The notes below the pieces were generated by a model that had not been told where the DNA came from, made no database searches, and worked only from the letters and a program-made list of their open reading frames with translations. A stretch of DNA of 64,000 nt from Andeanibacterium sp036384795 (GTDB taxonomy: Bacteria > Pseudomonadota > Alphaproteobacteria > Sphingomonadales > Sphingomonadaceae): contig DASVLP010000014.1 of the NCBI GenBank assembly GCA_036384795.1, forward strand, positions 1 through 64,000. The letters run 5' to 3'. Positions 16,929-25,362 of this stretch are shown one piece after another. Position numbers and translations under genes: made by a program. Numbering within the stretch: the stretch's first letter is position 1; each line of letters starts with the position of its first letter.

Positions 16929-17330
16929 CTAGCCCTTGTTCCGGACGACTGGCAGGGTTTTGTAACGGGCGCCCAGGATATGCGCGATCTTGCCGTCCCT
17001 GAGGTAGTAGTAGCCCAGGCTCTCGATATTGAGTGCCTCGCCCTTCATCAGCGGACCGGCGATGAAATCCGGCCAATCTTCGAGCCCGAAGAATTCGGTG
17101 CGCACATGGACGGCAAGCGCATCTTCGCTGGCGACCGCGCTCAGAACCTCGAGAGTTTCGCGGACCTTCGCTTTCACGCCGCGATAAAAATCGAGGATAT
17201 TCTCCCGCCCGATGATTTGTTTCTTGTCACCTAGATTGAATACGACATCTTCTAGGTAGTATTTCCCGAAACCGTCGAAATCGTTTTTATTGAAACACGC
17301 AATATAATCTTCGTAATCGGCGACATTCAT
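16929..17330 (-). CDS. SnoaL-like / NTF2-fold protein
   Basis: 133-residue NTF2-like protein (MNVADYEDYIACFNKNDFDGFGKYY...GRENILDFYRG...YYYLRDGKIAHI). The fold serves isomerases, dehydratases and small-ligand binding proteins; no activity can be assigned. An upstream Met is open, but GAGGA eight bases before MNVADYED favours this start. First gene of the SnoaL-DUF3237-DUF3237 unit and divergent from the IclR regulator, whose candidate operator lies in the 176-bp gap, so IclR control is likely. Confidence 0.8.
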   Translation of the reverse strand: MNVADYEDYIACFNKNDFDGFGKYYLEDVVFNLGDKKQIIGRENILDFYRGVKAKVRETLEVLSAVASEDALAVHVRTEFFGLEDWPDFIAGPLMKGEALNIESLGYYYLRDGKIAHILGARYKTLPVVRNKG

Positions 17331-17467
17331 GCGCGGAATCCTCTTCAGGAAACTTGTTTTCGCCCGCAAGCGCGCATAGGGCAGAGGGGGGTAACGATCA
17401 ATGCACTTTCAGCAGTGTTGCGACGAATCAAAATTGTTGAAAGAAGGGTCCGGCAGATCGGTGCGCG

Positions 17468-17484
17468 TGCCGCGTACCGCGGCA
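17468..17484. promoter_or_regulatory. Candidate IclR operator
   Basis: TGCCGCG-TAC-CGCGGCA, a perfect 7-bp inverted repeat with 3-bp spacer, 22 bp before the IclR gene and inside the divergent gap to the SnoaL operon. Size fits IclR-type sites. Binding is inferred. Confidence 0.45.
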
Positions 17485-17506
17485 GCCGACCTGCCAGGAG
17501 CTGTGA

Positions 17507-18292
17507 ATGCTCGCGGAAGAGGGGAGCGGCGAGCTGCAGGCTCTGCCGCGCAAGGGAATCCAGTCGATCGAGACCGGCGTTCGCCTGCTCGACGCGCTCA
17601 TCGAAAGCCGGCAGCCGCTGCGGCTACGCGAACTGTCGAAGCTTTCCGGCCTGTCGCCCAGCAAGGCACGGATGTATCTCGTCAGCTTCATCCGCTCCGG
17701 GCTGATCGCGCAGGACAAGATCAGCGGGCTCTATTCTCCGGGCTCGAAAGCGCTGCGTCTGGGGCTGGTGGCGCTGGGGCAGAACCGCATCGTCAGCTCC
17801 GCGCGCGAATTCGTCTACGATTTCGGCAGGGAAACGGGCTATCCGGCGCTGATGACCGTGTGGGACAGCATGTCCCCGGTCATCGTCGAGTCCAGCGAAA
17901 GCCGTGACGTATTGCCGATCACCTTCCGCATCGGCGCCCACATGCCGCTGTGGACGACGGCCACCGGAGAGGTGTTCCTCGCCTATCTTCCGCCGAAGAT
18001 CGTGGAGCAGGCGATCGCCCAAGGCTGCCCGCACGATCTGGAACCGGTAATCCGGCAGGCCGTGGAACAGGTCCGGCGGCAGGGCTACGCCTATGCCAAT
18101 TCGGTCCGCCTCACCTCGACGGCCACGCTCAATGGCTATGGCACACTCGCCGCGCCGCTGCTTTCGTCGGAAGGACAGTTGGAATCGGTGCTCACCGTGC
18201 TCATGCCTATCGCTCCAGGATCGGAGCCGCCCGAGAAACTCGCCGGCCGGCTGATCGAGAGAATCTCGCACCTCTCGCAGAGCCTCTACTGA
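17507..18292 (+). CDS. IclR family transcriptional regulator
   Basis: 261-residue regulator. The N-terminal winged helix (about 15-80: GIQSIETGVRLLDALI...LRLRELSKLSGLSPSKARMYLVSF) is followed by the effector-binding IclR domain (about 90-255) with RIGAHMPLWTTATGEVFLAYLP. AGGAG is well placed before the Met. IclR regulators typically sense aromatic acids or other carbon sources and control the divergent operon, here SnoaL-DUF3237-DUF3237 and perhaps the CocE and GMC genes. The effector is unknown. Confidence 0.9.
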   Translation: MLAEEGSGELQALPRKGIQSIETGVRLLDALIESRQPLRLRELSKLSGLSPSKARMYLVSFIRSGLIAQDKISGLYSPGSKALRLGLVALGQNRIVSSAREFVYDFGRETGYPALMTVWDSMSPVIVESSESRDVLPITFRIGAHMPLWTTATGEVFLAYLPPKIVEQAIAQGCPHDLEPVIRQAVEQVRRQGYAYANSVRLTSTATLNGYGTLAAPLLSSEGQLESVLTVLMPIAPGSEPPEKLAGRLIERISHLSQSLY

Positions 18293-18421
18293 ACCGACTG
18301 CCCGCGGACTGCCTTGTGGCCCGTTCACCGGCGTTCGCTGGCCTCGATCAGGCGGACCATGTCGGCCAACGTTGCGGTCACCGCGTGGACCGAGGTTCAG
18401 GCAAGTCACCCGTGCTTCGCA

Positions 18422-19141
18422 TCAACCGGGGCGATAGTGCTCCAATGCTGCCACCGCAGGGCGCGCCTGCATCCGGCCGAGCCACGCGAGAACGGCCGGG
18501 GTGTCGGTTCCGTTGCATAGCTCGGGCACGACCCGCGGCAGCGCTGGTGCCATCGAGTACCACTTGATGTCGGCGAGCGAGTATTCCTCGCCCAGCAACC
18601 AGTCGCGACCGTGCGCAAGCTGCTGCTCAATCCGTCGGACGCCCGCCCCCAACCGCCGCCGGGCGTCAGCGAGTTGTTCTTCGCTGTAGCCGGCGTGGGA
18701 TACGGTCTGCCATTTGCGCCGCACTTCCTCGTTGGGCATTCGCGCAAGAATGCGCGCCATTTCCTGCTTGTCGATCTTTGAAGCGAACGGTGTGGCGCCA
18801 TGCGCGCCGATCACCGTCAGCGCCGGACAAAAGTATTCATCGACGTACTTGGTCAGCACGCGCATCTCGGCGCGCAACCACGGGTCGGCGGGCCGTAGCG
18901 GGATTTCGGGCCACACGCTGTCGATATACTCGTTGATCACTGTGGATTCGCGTACCACCCGTCCATCGTGGACCAGGATCGGGACCATGCCTTCGGGGCT
19001 CAGGCGCTGGAATTCAGGCGTGTGGTGCTCCCACAGCCGGCTGTTCAGGAACTTGTTCTCGAAGGGTATTTCCTTCTCCAGCAGGCACAGCAGCGGGGTG
19101 AGCGAATTGGCGACCGGCCCGAAGTGATAGAGTTCCAGCAT
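18422..19141 (-). CDS. Glutathione S-transferase, LigF-like (beta-etherase type)
   Basis: 239-residue GST. The thioredoxin-like N-terminus MLELYHFGPVANSLTPL carries the ANS segment that in LigF-type beta-etherases supplies the active-site Ser. It is followed by VPILVHDG and ESTVINEY, then a helical C-domain with LRPADPWLRAEMRV, TKYVDEYFCP and YSLADI. By memory of the sequences it matches LigF of lignin aryl-ether cleavage closely across its whole length. It would use glutathione to cleave an ether bond beside a carbonyl. The nearby LigD-like dehydrogenases would make that carbonyl. Substrate unproved. Confidence 0.82.
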   Translation of the reverse strand: MLELYHFGPVANSLTPLLCLLEKEIPFENKFLNSRLWEHHTPEFQRLSPEGMVPILVHDGRVVRESTVINEYIDSVWPEIPLRPADPWLRAEMRVLTKYVDEYFCPALTVIGAHGATPFASKIDKQEMARILARMPNEEVRRKWQTVSHAGYSEEQLADARRRLGAGVRRIEQQLAHGRDWLLGEEYSLADIKWYSMAPALPRVVPELCNGTDTPAVLAWLGRMQARPAVAALEHYRPG

Positions 19142-19186
19142 TGTATCCCTGCTATTTCCTTGCAGTCCAGTTTGGACGGAGCCGGT

Positions 19187-19726
19187 TCAAACCGGCGGCT
19201 CGGACCCGAGCTGCCGTTCCTCTTCCATCATCTTTTCGGCCTTTTGGAACATCTCGTCGACGATGCGCCTGAGCGCGGCCAGGTCTCCCTCTGACATGCC
19301 GCTGGTCAGTCGCCGGTCGCGTTCGACCGCCCGCTCGACCATCCTGGCGTAGAGCGCCTCGCCATCGGGTGCGAGGTCGATCTCTATTTCCGGGCCGCCC
19401 GGCTTGCGCTCCCGGCTCAGCAGGCCGCTTTTGACCATCGTCTTGACCGCGCGGCTCAACTGGCCCCGGTCCTGCAGCAGCAACTCGGCAAGACCGCTCA
19501 GCGAGAGCGGCGCATGCTGTCCCACCTGGGTCATGATCCGCCATTCGATCTCGGACAGTCCGAACTGCCGCCGCTGGGCCAGGACGCCACTGCGACGCAA
19601 CAAGCTGAACAGGCTGATCAGGCGCATGGACACCAGATCACCCAGCGCCGCTCCTCGAACGTGGGAGCGAGGCATGGAACGGGCTTCTTCCGTCAAGGTT
19701 CGCGGCGGCAGATTTGGCTCACTCAT
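19187..19726 (-). CDS. MarR family transcriptional regulator
   Basis: 179-residue regulator with a MarR winged helix (LSEIEWRIMTQVGQHAPLSLSGLAELLLQDRGQLSRAVKTMVKSGLL) flanked by dimerisation helices. The frame is open far upstream, but a GGGGGGA site three bases before the ATG at 19726 sets the start; an alternative Met lies eight codons earlier. Between the LigF-like GST and the divergent SDR operon, so it probably represses one or both in the absence of an aromatic ligand. Confidence 0.85.
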   Translation of the reverse strand: MSEPNLPPRTLTEEARSMPRSHVRGAALGDLVSMRLISLFSLLRRSGVLAQRRQFGLSEIEWRIMTQVGQHAPLSLSGLAELLLQDRGQLSRAVKTMVKSGLLSRERKPGGPEIEIDLAPDGEALYARMVERAVERDRRLTSGMSEGDLAALRRIVDEMFQKAEKMMEEERQLGSEPPV

Positions 19727-19764
19727 TTGTCCCCCCTGGCTTCTGCTCATATATGGCCTGACTA

Positions 19765-19781
19765 TTTTGCTGGTGTCAAAA
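19765..19781. promoter_or_regulatory. Candidate MarR operator in divergent promoter region
   Basis: TTTTG-N7-CAAAA inverted repeat midway between the MarR start and the first SDR gene. The small size and position fit a MarR dimer site; low certainty because A/T-rich repeats occur by chance. Confidence 0.35.
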
Positions 19782-19859
19782 AGGTTTTTGCGTTCTACAT
19801 GTTCACGTCGGTTTCGCCGTAGCGCGAAGACGCGAGCGGGACATGGGAGAAGAGAGACG

Positions 19860-20756
19860 ATGCGCGAGTTTGCAGGCAGGACGGCGTTCATCACCGGGGG
19901 GGCGAGCGGCATCGGGCTCGGCATGGCGCGGGCCTTTCTCGCGCGCGGAATGAAGGTGGTGATCGGGGATTTGCTGCAAGCCCATCTGGACGAGGCGCGC
20001 GGCGCTCTCGGCGCGAGCAATCGGCTGCACTGCATCCGGCTCGACGTGTCCGACCGCGCTGCGATGCAGGCGGCGGCGCGCGAGACGGCCGAGGTGTTCG
20101 GCAACGTCCACGTGCTGTGCAACAATGTGGGCGTCAGCCAGCGCAATCCCATCGACCAGGCGAGCTATGCCGATAGGGACTACGTCCTCAACGTCAATCT
20201 GGGCGGCACCGTGAACGGCCTGGTCGAATTCCTGCCCGGCATGAAGGCGCACGGCGAAGGCGGGCACGTGGTCAACACCAGCAGCATGGCCGGGATGATC
20301 CCGGTGCCGGCTTTCGCGGGGATCTACGCCACCAGCAAGTTCGCAGTCCGCGGGATGAGCGACGCGCTGCGGCTGGCGTTGGCGCCACACGGCATCGGGG
20401 TGTCCGTGCTGTGCCCCGGAATGGTCAAGACCCGGGCAATGACCGCCGGCGAAGTCTATCGCCAAGTGCATGAAAGCGACGGCGGGCAAGGCGAGCTGCG
20501 CGACGCGATCGAAGGGGGCATGGACCCCGCCGAGCTCGGCGAAATCGTTGTCGGCGCGATCGAACGCAACGAACCCTACATCTTCCCCCACGGCGAGTTC
20601 CGCGAAGAGGTCGCCGCCTATTTCGACGAGATGCGGCGCGCGTTCCCGACCGAGTTCGAGATCGACGAGCGCCGCAGGGCGAGCGAGGAACGCCGCGCCA
20701 GGATGACGGCCGAAGCCAAGGCCCTGGCGGACGCCCTCGGGCGCGAAGGGGCCTGA
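19860..20756 (+). CDS. Short-chain dehydrogenase, LigD-like
   Basis: 298-residue classical SDR. The NAD(P)-binding TGGASGIGLG is near residue 13, NNVGV follows, and the catalytic set is Ser in NTSSMAG, Tyr and Lys in YATSK. The extended C-terminus (ERNEPYIFPHGEFREEV onward) with a charged helical tail is like the C-alpha alcohol dehydrogenases LigD, LigL and LigN of lignin dimer catabolism. It would oxidise a secondary benzylic alcohol to a ketone using NAD+. Six bases separate it from a second SDR, and an exported protein follows, giving a three-gene operon. Confidence 0.85.
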   Translation: MREFAGRTAFITGGASGIGLGMARAFLARGMKVVIGDLLQAHLDEARGALGASNRLHCIRLDVSDRAAMQAAARETAEVFGNVHVLCNNVGVSQRNPIDQASYADRDYVLNVNLGGTVNGLVEFLPGMKAHGEGGHVVNTSSMAGMIPVPAFAGIYATSKFAVRGMSDALRLALAPHGIGVSVLCPGMVKTRAMTAGEVYRQVHESDGGQGELRDAIEGGMDPAELGEIVVGAIERNEPYIFPHGEFREEVAAYFDEMRRAFPTEFEIDERRRASEERRARMTAEAKALADALGREGA

Positions 20757-20762
20757 TCGCTC

Positions 20763-21674
20763 ATGCGCGGCGTGGACGGAAAGACCGCCTTCGTCACCGG
20801 CGGAGCGAGCGGCATCGGGCTCGGCATGGCCAAGGCGTTCATCCGGGCCGGGATGAACGTGGTGATCGCGGACATTCGCGGGGATCATCGGGAGGCGGCG
20901 CAGGCGGAGCTGAAGGAGCTCGGCCTGTCTCACCGCGCACATTTCATGGCGCTCGACGTGATGGACCGGGCCGCCTACGCCCGTGCGGCCGACGAGGCGG
21001 AAGGCGCGTTCGGCCGCATAGACGTGCTGTGCAACAATGCCGGTATCGGCATTCTCACACCCATCGGGCGGGCCAGCGATGCGGATTGGGACTGGGCGAT
21101 CGGCGTCAATCTCACCGGCGTGTTCAACGGCGTCAAGGCGATCCTGCCCCGAATCCGGGCGCATGGCGAAGGCGGCCACATCGTCAATACCGCTTCGATG
21201 GGGGGGATCCTCCAGTACAGCCAGGCAGGGCTCTACGTGACGACCAAATTCGCGGTTGTCGGCTTCTCGGAGGCGCTGCGCGCCGAGCTCGCGCCCGAGG
21301 GTATCGGCGTCTCCGCATTTTGTCCCGGCGGTGTCCGCAGCAACATCCGCGAATACGAAAAGACCCGGCCGGACAGGTTCGCCGCGGAAGCGCAGCCGCC
21401 CTCCGGCCCGCCGCCGGGCTTCAAGTTCACCGACGAGGACCGCGCGAAGCTGGCCAGCCTTACCGCCACCCCCGAGGAAGCCGGCGAGCTGGTGCTGCAA
21501 GGCATCCGCGACAACGCACTGTACATCTTCACGGCGCCCGAATTCCGCGCCGGCGTCGAGGAGCGCTTCGCCGCGATCCGCCGCGCGCTGGGCGAAGATA
21601 AGGCGCGCGAGGCGATCGCGCTGGAGCTGATACCCGGGCTCGTCGGCAGCCCGATCTACAACGAGGCACCCTGA
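20763..21674 (+). CDS. Short-chain dehydrogenase, LigD-like paralogue
   Basis: 303-residue classical SDR with TGGASGIGLGMAKAF, CNNAGIG, catalytic Ser in NTASMGG, and Tyr/Lys in YVTTK. DVMDRAAYARAADEAEGAFG, a WDWAIGVNL segment and DNALYIFTAPEFRAGVEERF closely recall LigD/LigL. In lignin dimer pathways two such enzymes often act on opposite stereoisomers of one substrate, so this pair may do the same; that is inference. Middle gene of the operon, coupled to the first SDR. Confidence 0.86.
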   Translation: MRGVDGKTAFVTGGASGIGLGMAKAFIRAGMNVVIADIRGDHREAAQAELKELGLSHRAHFMALDVMDRAAYARAADEAEGAFGRIDVLCNNAGIGILTPIGRASDADWDWAIGVNLTGVFNGVKAILPRIRAHGEGGHIVNTASMGGILQYSQAGLYVTTKFAVVGFSEALRAELAPEGIGVSAFCPGGVRSNIREYEKTRPDRFAAEAQPPSGPPPGFKFTDEDRAKLASLTATPEEAGELVLQGIRDNALYIFTAPEFRAGVEERFAAIRRALGEDKAREAIALELIPGLVGSPIYNEAP

Positions 21675-21686
21675 GGGAGGGAAGGC

Positions 21687-22727
21687 ATGAAGATCACCAC
21701 CATCGCGGCGCTTACGGCAGTCTGCGCGCTTGCGCTGGCCGGGTCGGCCGGGGCGCAGCAGGCGAAGCCCTGGTACAAGCGCACGTGGGACCCGGCGAAC
21801 GTGAAGCCGTGCGACCGGCAATGCCTGGTCGGCATCGGCGAGAGCTATCTCTCGGCGCTGCAGACGAAGAACCAGTCGGCCGTGCCTTATGCCGAGGGGG
21901 TGATCGCCACCGAGAACACCGGGACGATCAGCCCCGGCACCGGCCTGTTGTGGCGGGCTAAGATCGCACCGACCGGGTTCAAGATCACCGTCGCCGACCC
22001 GGTCCAGGGGCAGGTCGCCTTCCAGACCGTGCTCGAGGTCGACGGGCGGCCCGCGCTCGTCGCGATCCGCCTCAAGGTCGAGCGGCGGATGATAACCGAG
22101 ATCGAGCAGGATTATGACCGCAATGTCGCCCCCGAGGCGATGGAACTGCTGCAGACCCCGCGCCCGAACTATCTCAACGACGTGCCCCAGGCGCAACGGG
22201 AAAGCCGCGATTACCTGAAATATGCCGCCGAAGCCTATTTCGACGCGCTCACCGGCGAGGACGGTTCGATCGCGCCGTTCGCCGATGAGTGCGTGCGGCA
22301 CGAACAAGGCTATCAGACGGTCAACAACAAGCAGCCGGGGCGCGCCGCGCCCTCGCCGGCCCTGCCCGACCTCAGCACCGAGATCGGCCGCCAGTTCAGC
22401 AAGCTCTCGACGATGACCTGCAAGCAACAGATCGACAGCGGCATCTTCAGCGGGATCAAGCGCATCTGGCCGCACCGCGCGCTGGTGATCGACCAGCAGA
22501 AGGGCCTCGTCGCGACCTTCCCGTTCTTCGTCCATGACGGCTTGCGGCACACCGATGGCCAGCCGCCCGCCCCCCCGGCCGGCGGTGGTGCCAGCATGAC
22601 CACCAACCTCACCACGATGGAAACTTTCGCGATCCGCGACGGCAAGATCTACGACGTCGAAGCCTTCCCGTTCGTGCTGGTGCCGTATGGCCGCAGGGAT
22701 GGCTGGACCAACGCCGATCCGGATTGA
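21687..22727 (+). CDS. Exported DUF8021-like protein
   Basis: 346-residue protein with a signal peptide (about 1-24, ending AGSAGAQQ). The mature N-terminus has CDRQCLVGIGESYLSAL with paired Cys, then a DUF8021-like domain (GTGLLWRAK...ADPVQGQVAFQTVLEVDG...VERRMITEIEQ). A second half contains YLKYAAEAYFDALTGEDG and FADECVRHEQGYQT. The architecture suggests two NTF2-like halves. Periplasmic or surface location is likely; activity unknown. Follows the SDR pair by 12 bases with a strong GGAGGGAAGG site. Paralogue of the convergent gene at 22820-23779. Confidence 0.75.
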   Translation: MKITTIAALTAVCALALAGSAGAQQAKPWYKRTWDPANVKPCDRQCLVGIGESYLSALQTKNQSAVPYAEGVIATENTGTISPGTGLLWRAKIAPTGFKITVADPVQGQVAFQTVLEVDGRPALVAIRLKVERRMITEIEQDYDRNVAPEAMELLQTPRPNYLNDVPQAQRESRDYLKYAAEAYFDALTGEDGSIAPFADECVRHEQGYQTVNNKQPGRAAPSPALPDLSTEIGRQFSKLSTMTCKQQIDSGIFSGIKRIWPHRALVIDQQKGLVATFPFFVHDGLRHTDGQPPAPPAGGGASMTTNLTTMETFAIRDGKIYDVEAFPFVLVPYGRRDGWTNADPD

Positions 22728-22778
22728 GCCGCGCAAAACGCGGAAAGGCGGTTCTTCGCTTGCTGCGTAGAACTTAAG

Positions 22779-22798
22779 CTCCCCTGGGGAGGGGTTTT
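22779..22798 (+). terminator. Rho-independent terminator of the SDR operon
   Basis: CTCCCC-T-GGGGAG, alternatively CCCC with a 6-base loop and GGGG, is followed by TTTT. It lies 50 bp after the DUF8021-like gene and before the convergent operon. Confidence 0.55.
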
Positions 22799-22819
22799 GC
22801 TCGCGCGACCAAGCCGAGA

Positions 22820-23779
22820 TCAATCCCCCCAGCCGGGACCCATATGGTACGGCACGCTGGTGCCGACCGCCTCGATCTGGTGGATTAGCTTGTCGTCGGC
22901 CCTGAACGCCTCGGCCAGCAGGATGCTCGACGGCTTGTTGAAGAAACCGACGTCGACCACCTTGCCGCTCGGCATCGTCAGGCTTTTCTTGCAGCCGCAG
23001 TGGTCGAACACCGCGAGCGAGAACACCGCTTGGCGTTCCTCGTCGATCACCAGATAACGGCGATCGTGGACTTCGGTGACCACGCCGTAGAGCCCGGTCG
23101 AATATTGCGCCTTGCAGCCCATCCCGCCGATGTCGACGTCGCCCATCTTGACGATGCCGGGGTTGTTGGTGGTCTGCGCGCCGTTCTCCAGCCGGTCGCA
23201 GTCGTCGGTGAACGGATAGTAGCCCTTGCCGTCGTTGTTCTGGATCGCGTCGAAATAGAAGTTGGCCATCTGCGCGAGCTCCTGGCGCGACAGGCGCTTG
23301 CCCCTCACGGGCGCCGACCACATCGCCTTTGGACGCTGCATCTTTTCGAGATTGGCATAGCCGGCATCGTTCCACGCCGGGCCGGCGCCGACCCGATAGG
23401 GCACCACCTCGACTTCGGCGATCCGGCCGACCACGAGCTTGATCCGCATGCCCATCACCACGCCGTGGCCGTTTTCCTTCATGGTCGCGAATACGCCGAT
23501 CTGACCGCTCGCCGGATCGGCGAACACATGGCGATACGCGCCGACTTTGCTCGCGGTCTGCCACAGGCCATTGTGGAAGCCCATCTGCTGGCCGGTCTCG
23601 GAATAGCGCGCGTCTTTCGCCAGCGGCAGGCGCGCGGCATCGTGCGCGGCCATCGCCTGGAGCACCTCGTCGGCGACGTTCTCCATGCATGCGCGCTCGC
23701 ACGGGATCGGCACGTCGGCGGCGGCGGCCGGCGCGGCCACGAGCAGCGCGGCGGCCGCGGCGATCAGTCTGGCAAACAT
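22820..23779 (-). CDS. Exported DUF8021-like protein, paralogue
   Basis: 319-residue protein with a signal peptide (about 1-21, ending VAAPAAAAD). The mature start CERACMENVADEVLQAM parallels CDRQCLVGIGESYLSAL of its paralogue. The domain continues RLPLAKDARYSETGQQM, NGLWQTAS and FADPASGQIGVF, and the second half has FADDC-like FTDDCDRLENGAQTTNNPG. A GCKKS pair near residue 265 may form another disulfide. Role unknown. Last gene of the GST-GST-TonB receptor-MFS operon, by orientation, 115 bp downstream of the MFS gene. Confidence 0.75.
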   Translation of the reverse strand: MFARLIAAAAALLVAAPAAAADVPIPCERACMENVADEVLQAMAAHDAARLPLAKDARYSETGQQMGFHNGLWQTASKVGAYRHVFADPASGQIGVFATMKENGHGVVMGMRIKLVVGRIAEVEVVPYRVGAGPAWNDAGYANLEKMQRPKAMWSAPVRGKRLSRQELAQMANFYFDAIQNNDGKGYYPFTDDCDRLENGAQTTNNPGIVKMGDVDIGGMGCKAQYSTGLYGVVTEVHDRRYLVIDEERQAVFSLAVFDHCGCKKSLTMPSGKVVDVGFFNKPSSILLAEAFRADDKLIHQIEAVGTSVPYHMGPGWGD

Positions 23780-23894
23780 AGTACCTCTCCCATCCTTCCT
23801 GATCCGTTCGCCTCGAGAGTATTCGGGGGGCGCTGCGCAGCACTTGCTTGTTTCGCCTTCGCTCGAAACGGACGGAAATCTTCGTACGGCAACT

Positions 23895-25301
23895 TCACGC
23901 CTTCACGGCATCCTCGGCGTTCAGCCGGTGCACTTCCGTCCGGAACGCCTTAAGCCCCAGCCACGTCACTGCCAGCGACACCGGCAGGAACACCGCGTGC
24001 AGCAGCATGATCGACCACCGGAGATCGTCGGGCGAAGTGAAGATGTAATCGGTCGTCAGCCCGGTAACGTAGGGTCCAAGTCCCACGCCGACGACGGTAT
24101 AGATGAACAGGTACAGCGTCATGACCTGCCCGCGGATTTCATTGGGCGAGACCGCGAGCATCACCGCGTTGAGCATCGGGCCGGTCATCCCCAGCGTCAC
24201 GAACGCGACCGCGCTGAACGCCATCGCCAGCTCCGGCGTGGGCATCGTCGGCTGGAAGATCGCGAACGGGATCGCGACCAGGCGGGTGTACAGGATCACG
24301 CGGTAAGCGCCCGCCGGGTCACCCCGGTTCTGGAACCATTCCGCCCACTTCGCGCCGAGATAGAGCCCGACCAGCATGCACGGGATCGAGACGATCCCGG
24401 TGACGATGCCGTATCGCGCGGGGGACCAGCCGTAGGTCCGCTCGAAGAACGGCGCGCCCCACGCCTGGCTCCCGGTGTCGAGCGAGCCGAGGGTCAGGCC
24501 GACGAACATCGGGCCGAACACCGCGACATGGAGCCACAGGTAGCTCACCGTCTTGCGGAACCCGGCCTTGTCGGTCGCCAGCCGCAGGTTGTGGCGCGGC
24601 GGCTCCTTGATCGTCAGCAGCAGCAGCGAGAAAACGAGGCCCGGCAGCCCGACGCACAGCAGCACCACCTGCCATGGGCGCAGCGCGCCGACGAATGGCA
24701 GGTGCGGCGTGCCGATCGTCGCGATCAGCCCGATGATCAGCCCGCCCGCGAGGCGCGAAAGCCCGCTGCCGGCGACCGATCCCAGTTGCAGGGTCGAGAC
24801 CGCGCGCGGCAGCCGCTCGCGCGGAAAGCTGTCGGCGACCATCGAATAGGCGGTCGGCCCGTTGACCGATTCGCCGGCGCCCACCACCACGCGGGCGACG
24901 AACATCTGGGTGAAATTGGCGGCGAGGCCCGAGGCGGCGGTCGCCAGGCTCCATATGATCAGTCCGCCGGCGACGATCCACTTGCGGGTCCAGCGGTCGA
25001 TGTAGCGCGAGAACGGCACCGCGACCAACGCGTAGAAGATCGCCTGGGTCGGACCGAGCAGCAGGCCTGCTTCGGAATCAGTCAGTTGGAAGTCGGTCTT
25101 GATCTGCTGGATCAAGAGCCCGAGGATGTTTTGATCGAGCAAGGCGAACGTGGTGATCACCGCCAGCACGCCGACCGTGTACCAGGCCTGCGCCGAGGGC
25201 GGATATCCTTCCGCGGTTCGCGCGGGCCCGGCCGGGCTTTCGGCAGCGTCCGCGGCCACCGGGATCGGAACATCTCCCGCATCGTGCGCTATCGTGCCCA
25301 T
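23895..25301 (-). CDS. MFS transporter (spinster-like)
   Basis: 468-residue inner-membrane permease with about 12 hydrophobic segments beginning near residue 38. The MFS motif A-like FSRYIDRWTRKWIV follows TM2, and ARVVVGAGESVNGPTAYSMVADSFP is the characteristic TM4-TM5 loop. Spinster-type relatives in sphingomonads accompany TonB receptors and catabolic genes and probably import organic acids or aromatics. Translation start GGAGCGGTAAATG is well formed. 61 bp downstream of the TonB receptor gene on the same strand. Confidence 0.87.
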   Translation of the reverse strand: MGTIAHDAGDVPIPVAADAAESPAGPARTAEGYPPSAQAWYTVGVLAVITTFALLDQNILGLLIQQIKTDFQLTDSEAGLLLGPTQAIFYALVAVPFSRYIDRWTRKWIVAGGLIIWSLATAASGLAANFTQMFVARVVVGAGESVNGPTAYSMVADSFPRERLPRAVSTLQLGSVAGSGLSRLAGGLIIGLIATIGTPHLPFVGALRPWQVVLLCVGLPGLVFSLLLLTIKEPPRHNLRLATDKAGFRKTVSYLWLHVAVFGPMFVGLTLGSLDTGSQAWGAPFFERTYGWSPARYGIVTGIVSIPCMLVGLYLGAKWAEWFQNRGDPAGAYRVILYTRLVAIPFAIFQPTMPTPELAMAFSAVAFVTLGMTGPMLNAVMLAVSPNEIRGQVMTLYLFIYTVVGVGLGPYVTGLTTDYIFTSPDDLRWSIMLLHAVFLPVSLAVTWLGLKAFRTEVHRLNAEDAVKA

Positions 25302-25362
25302 TTACCGCTCCTTGCCGCTCGGAGCGGGCGACCTTCCGCAGACCGCCCGCTCAAATGTCCGT

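Noticed and set aside
19803..23843. 1346-codon leftward frame across SDR and DUF8021 genes
   Set aside because: It spans genes on both strands and has no recognisable domain; high GC leaves long shadow frames.
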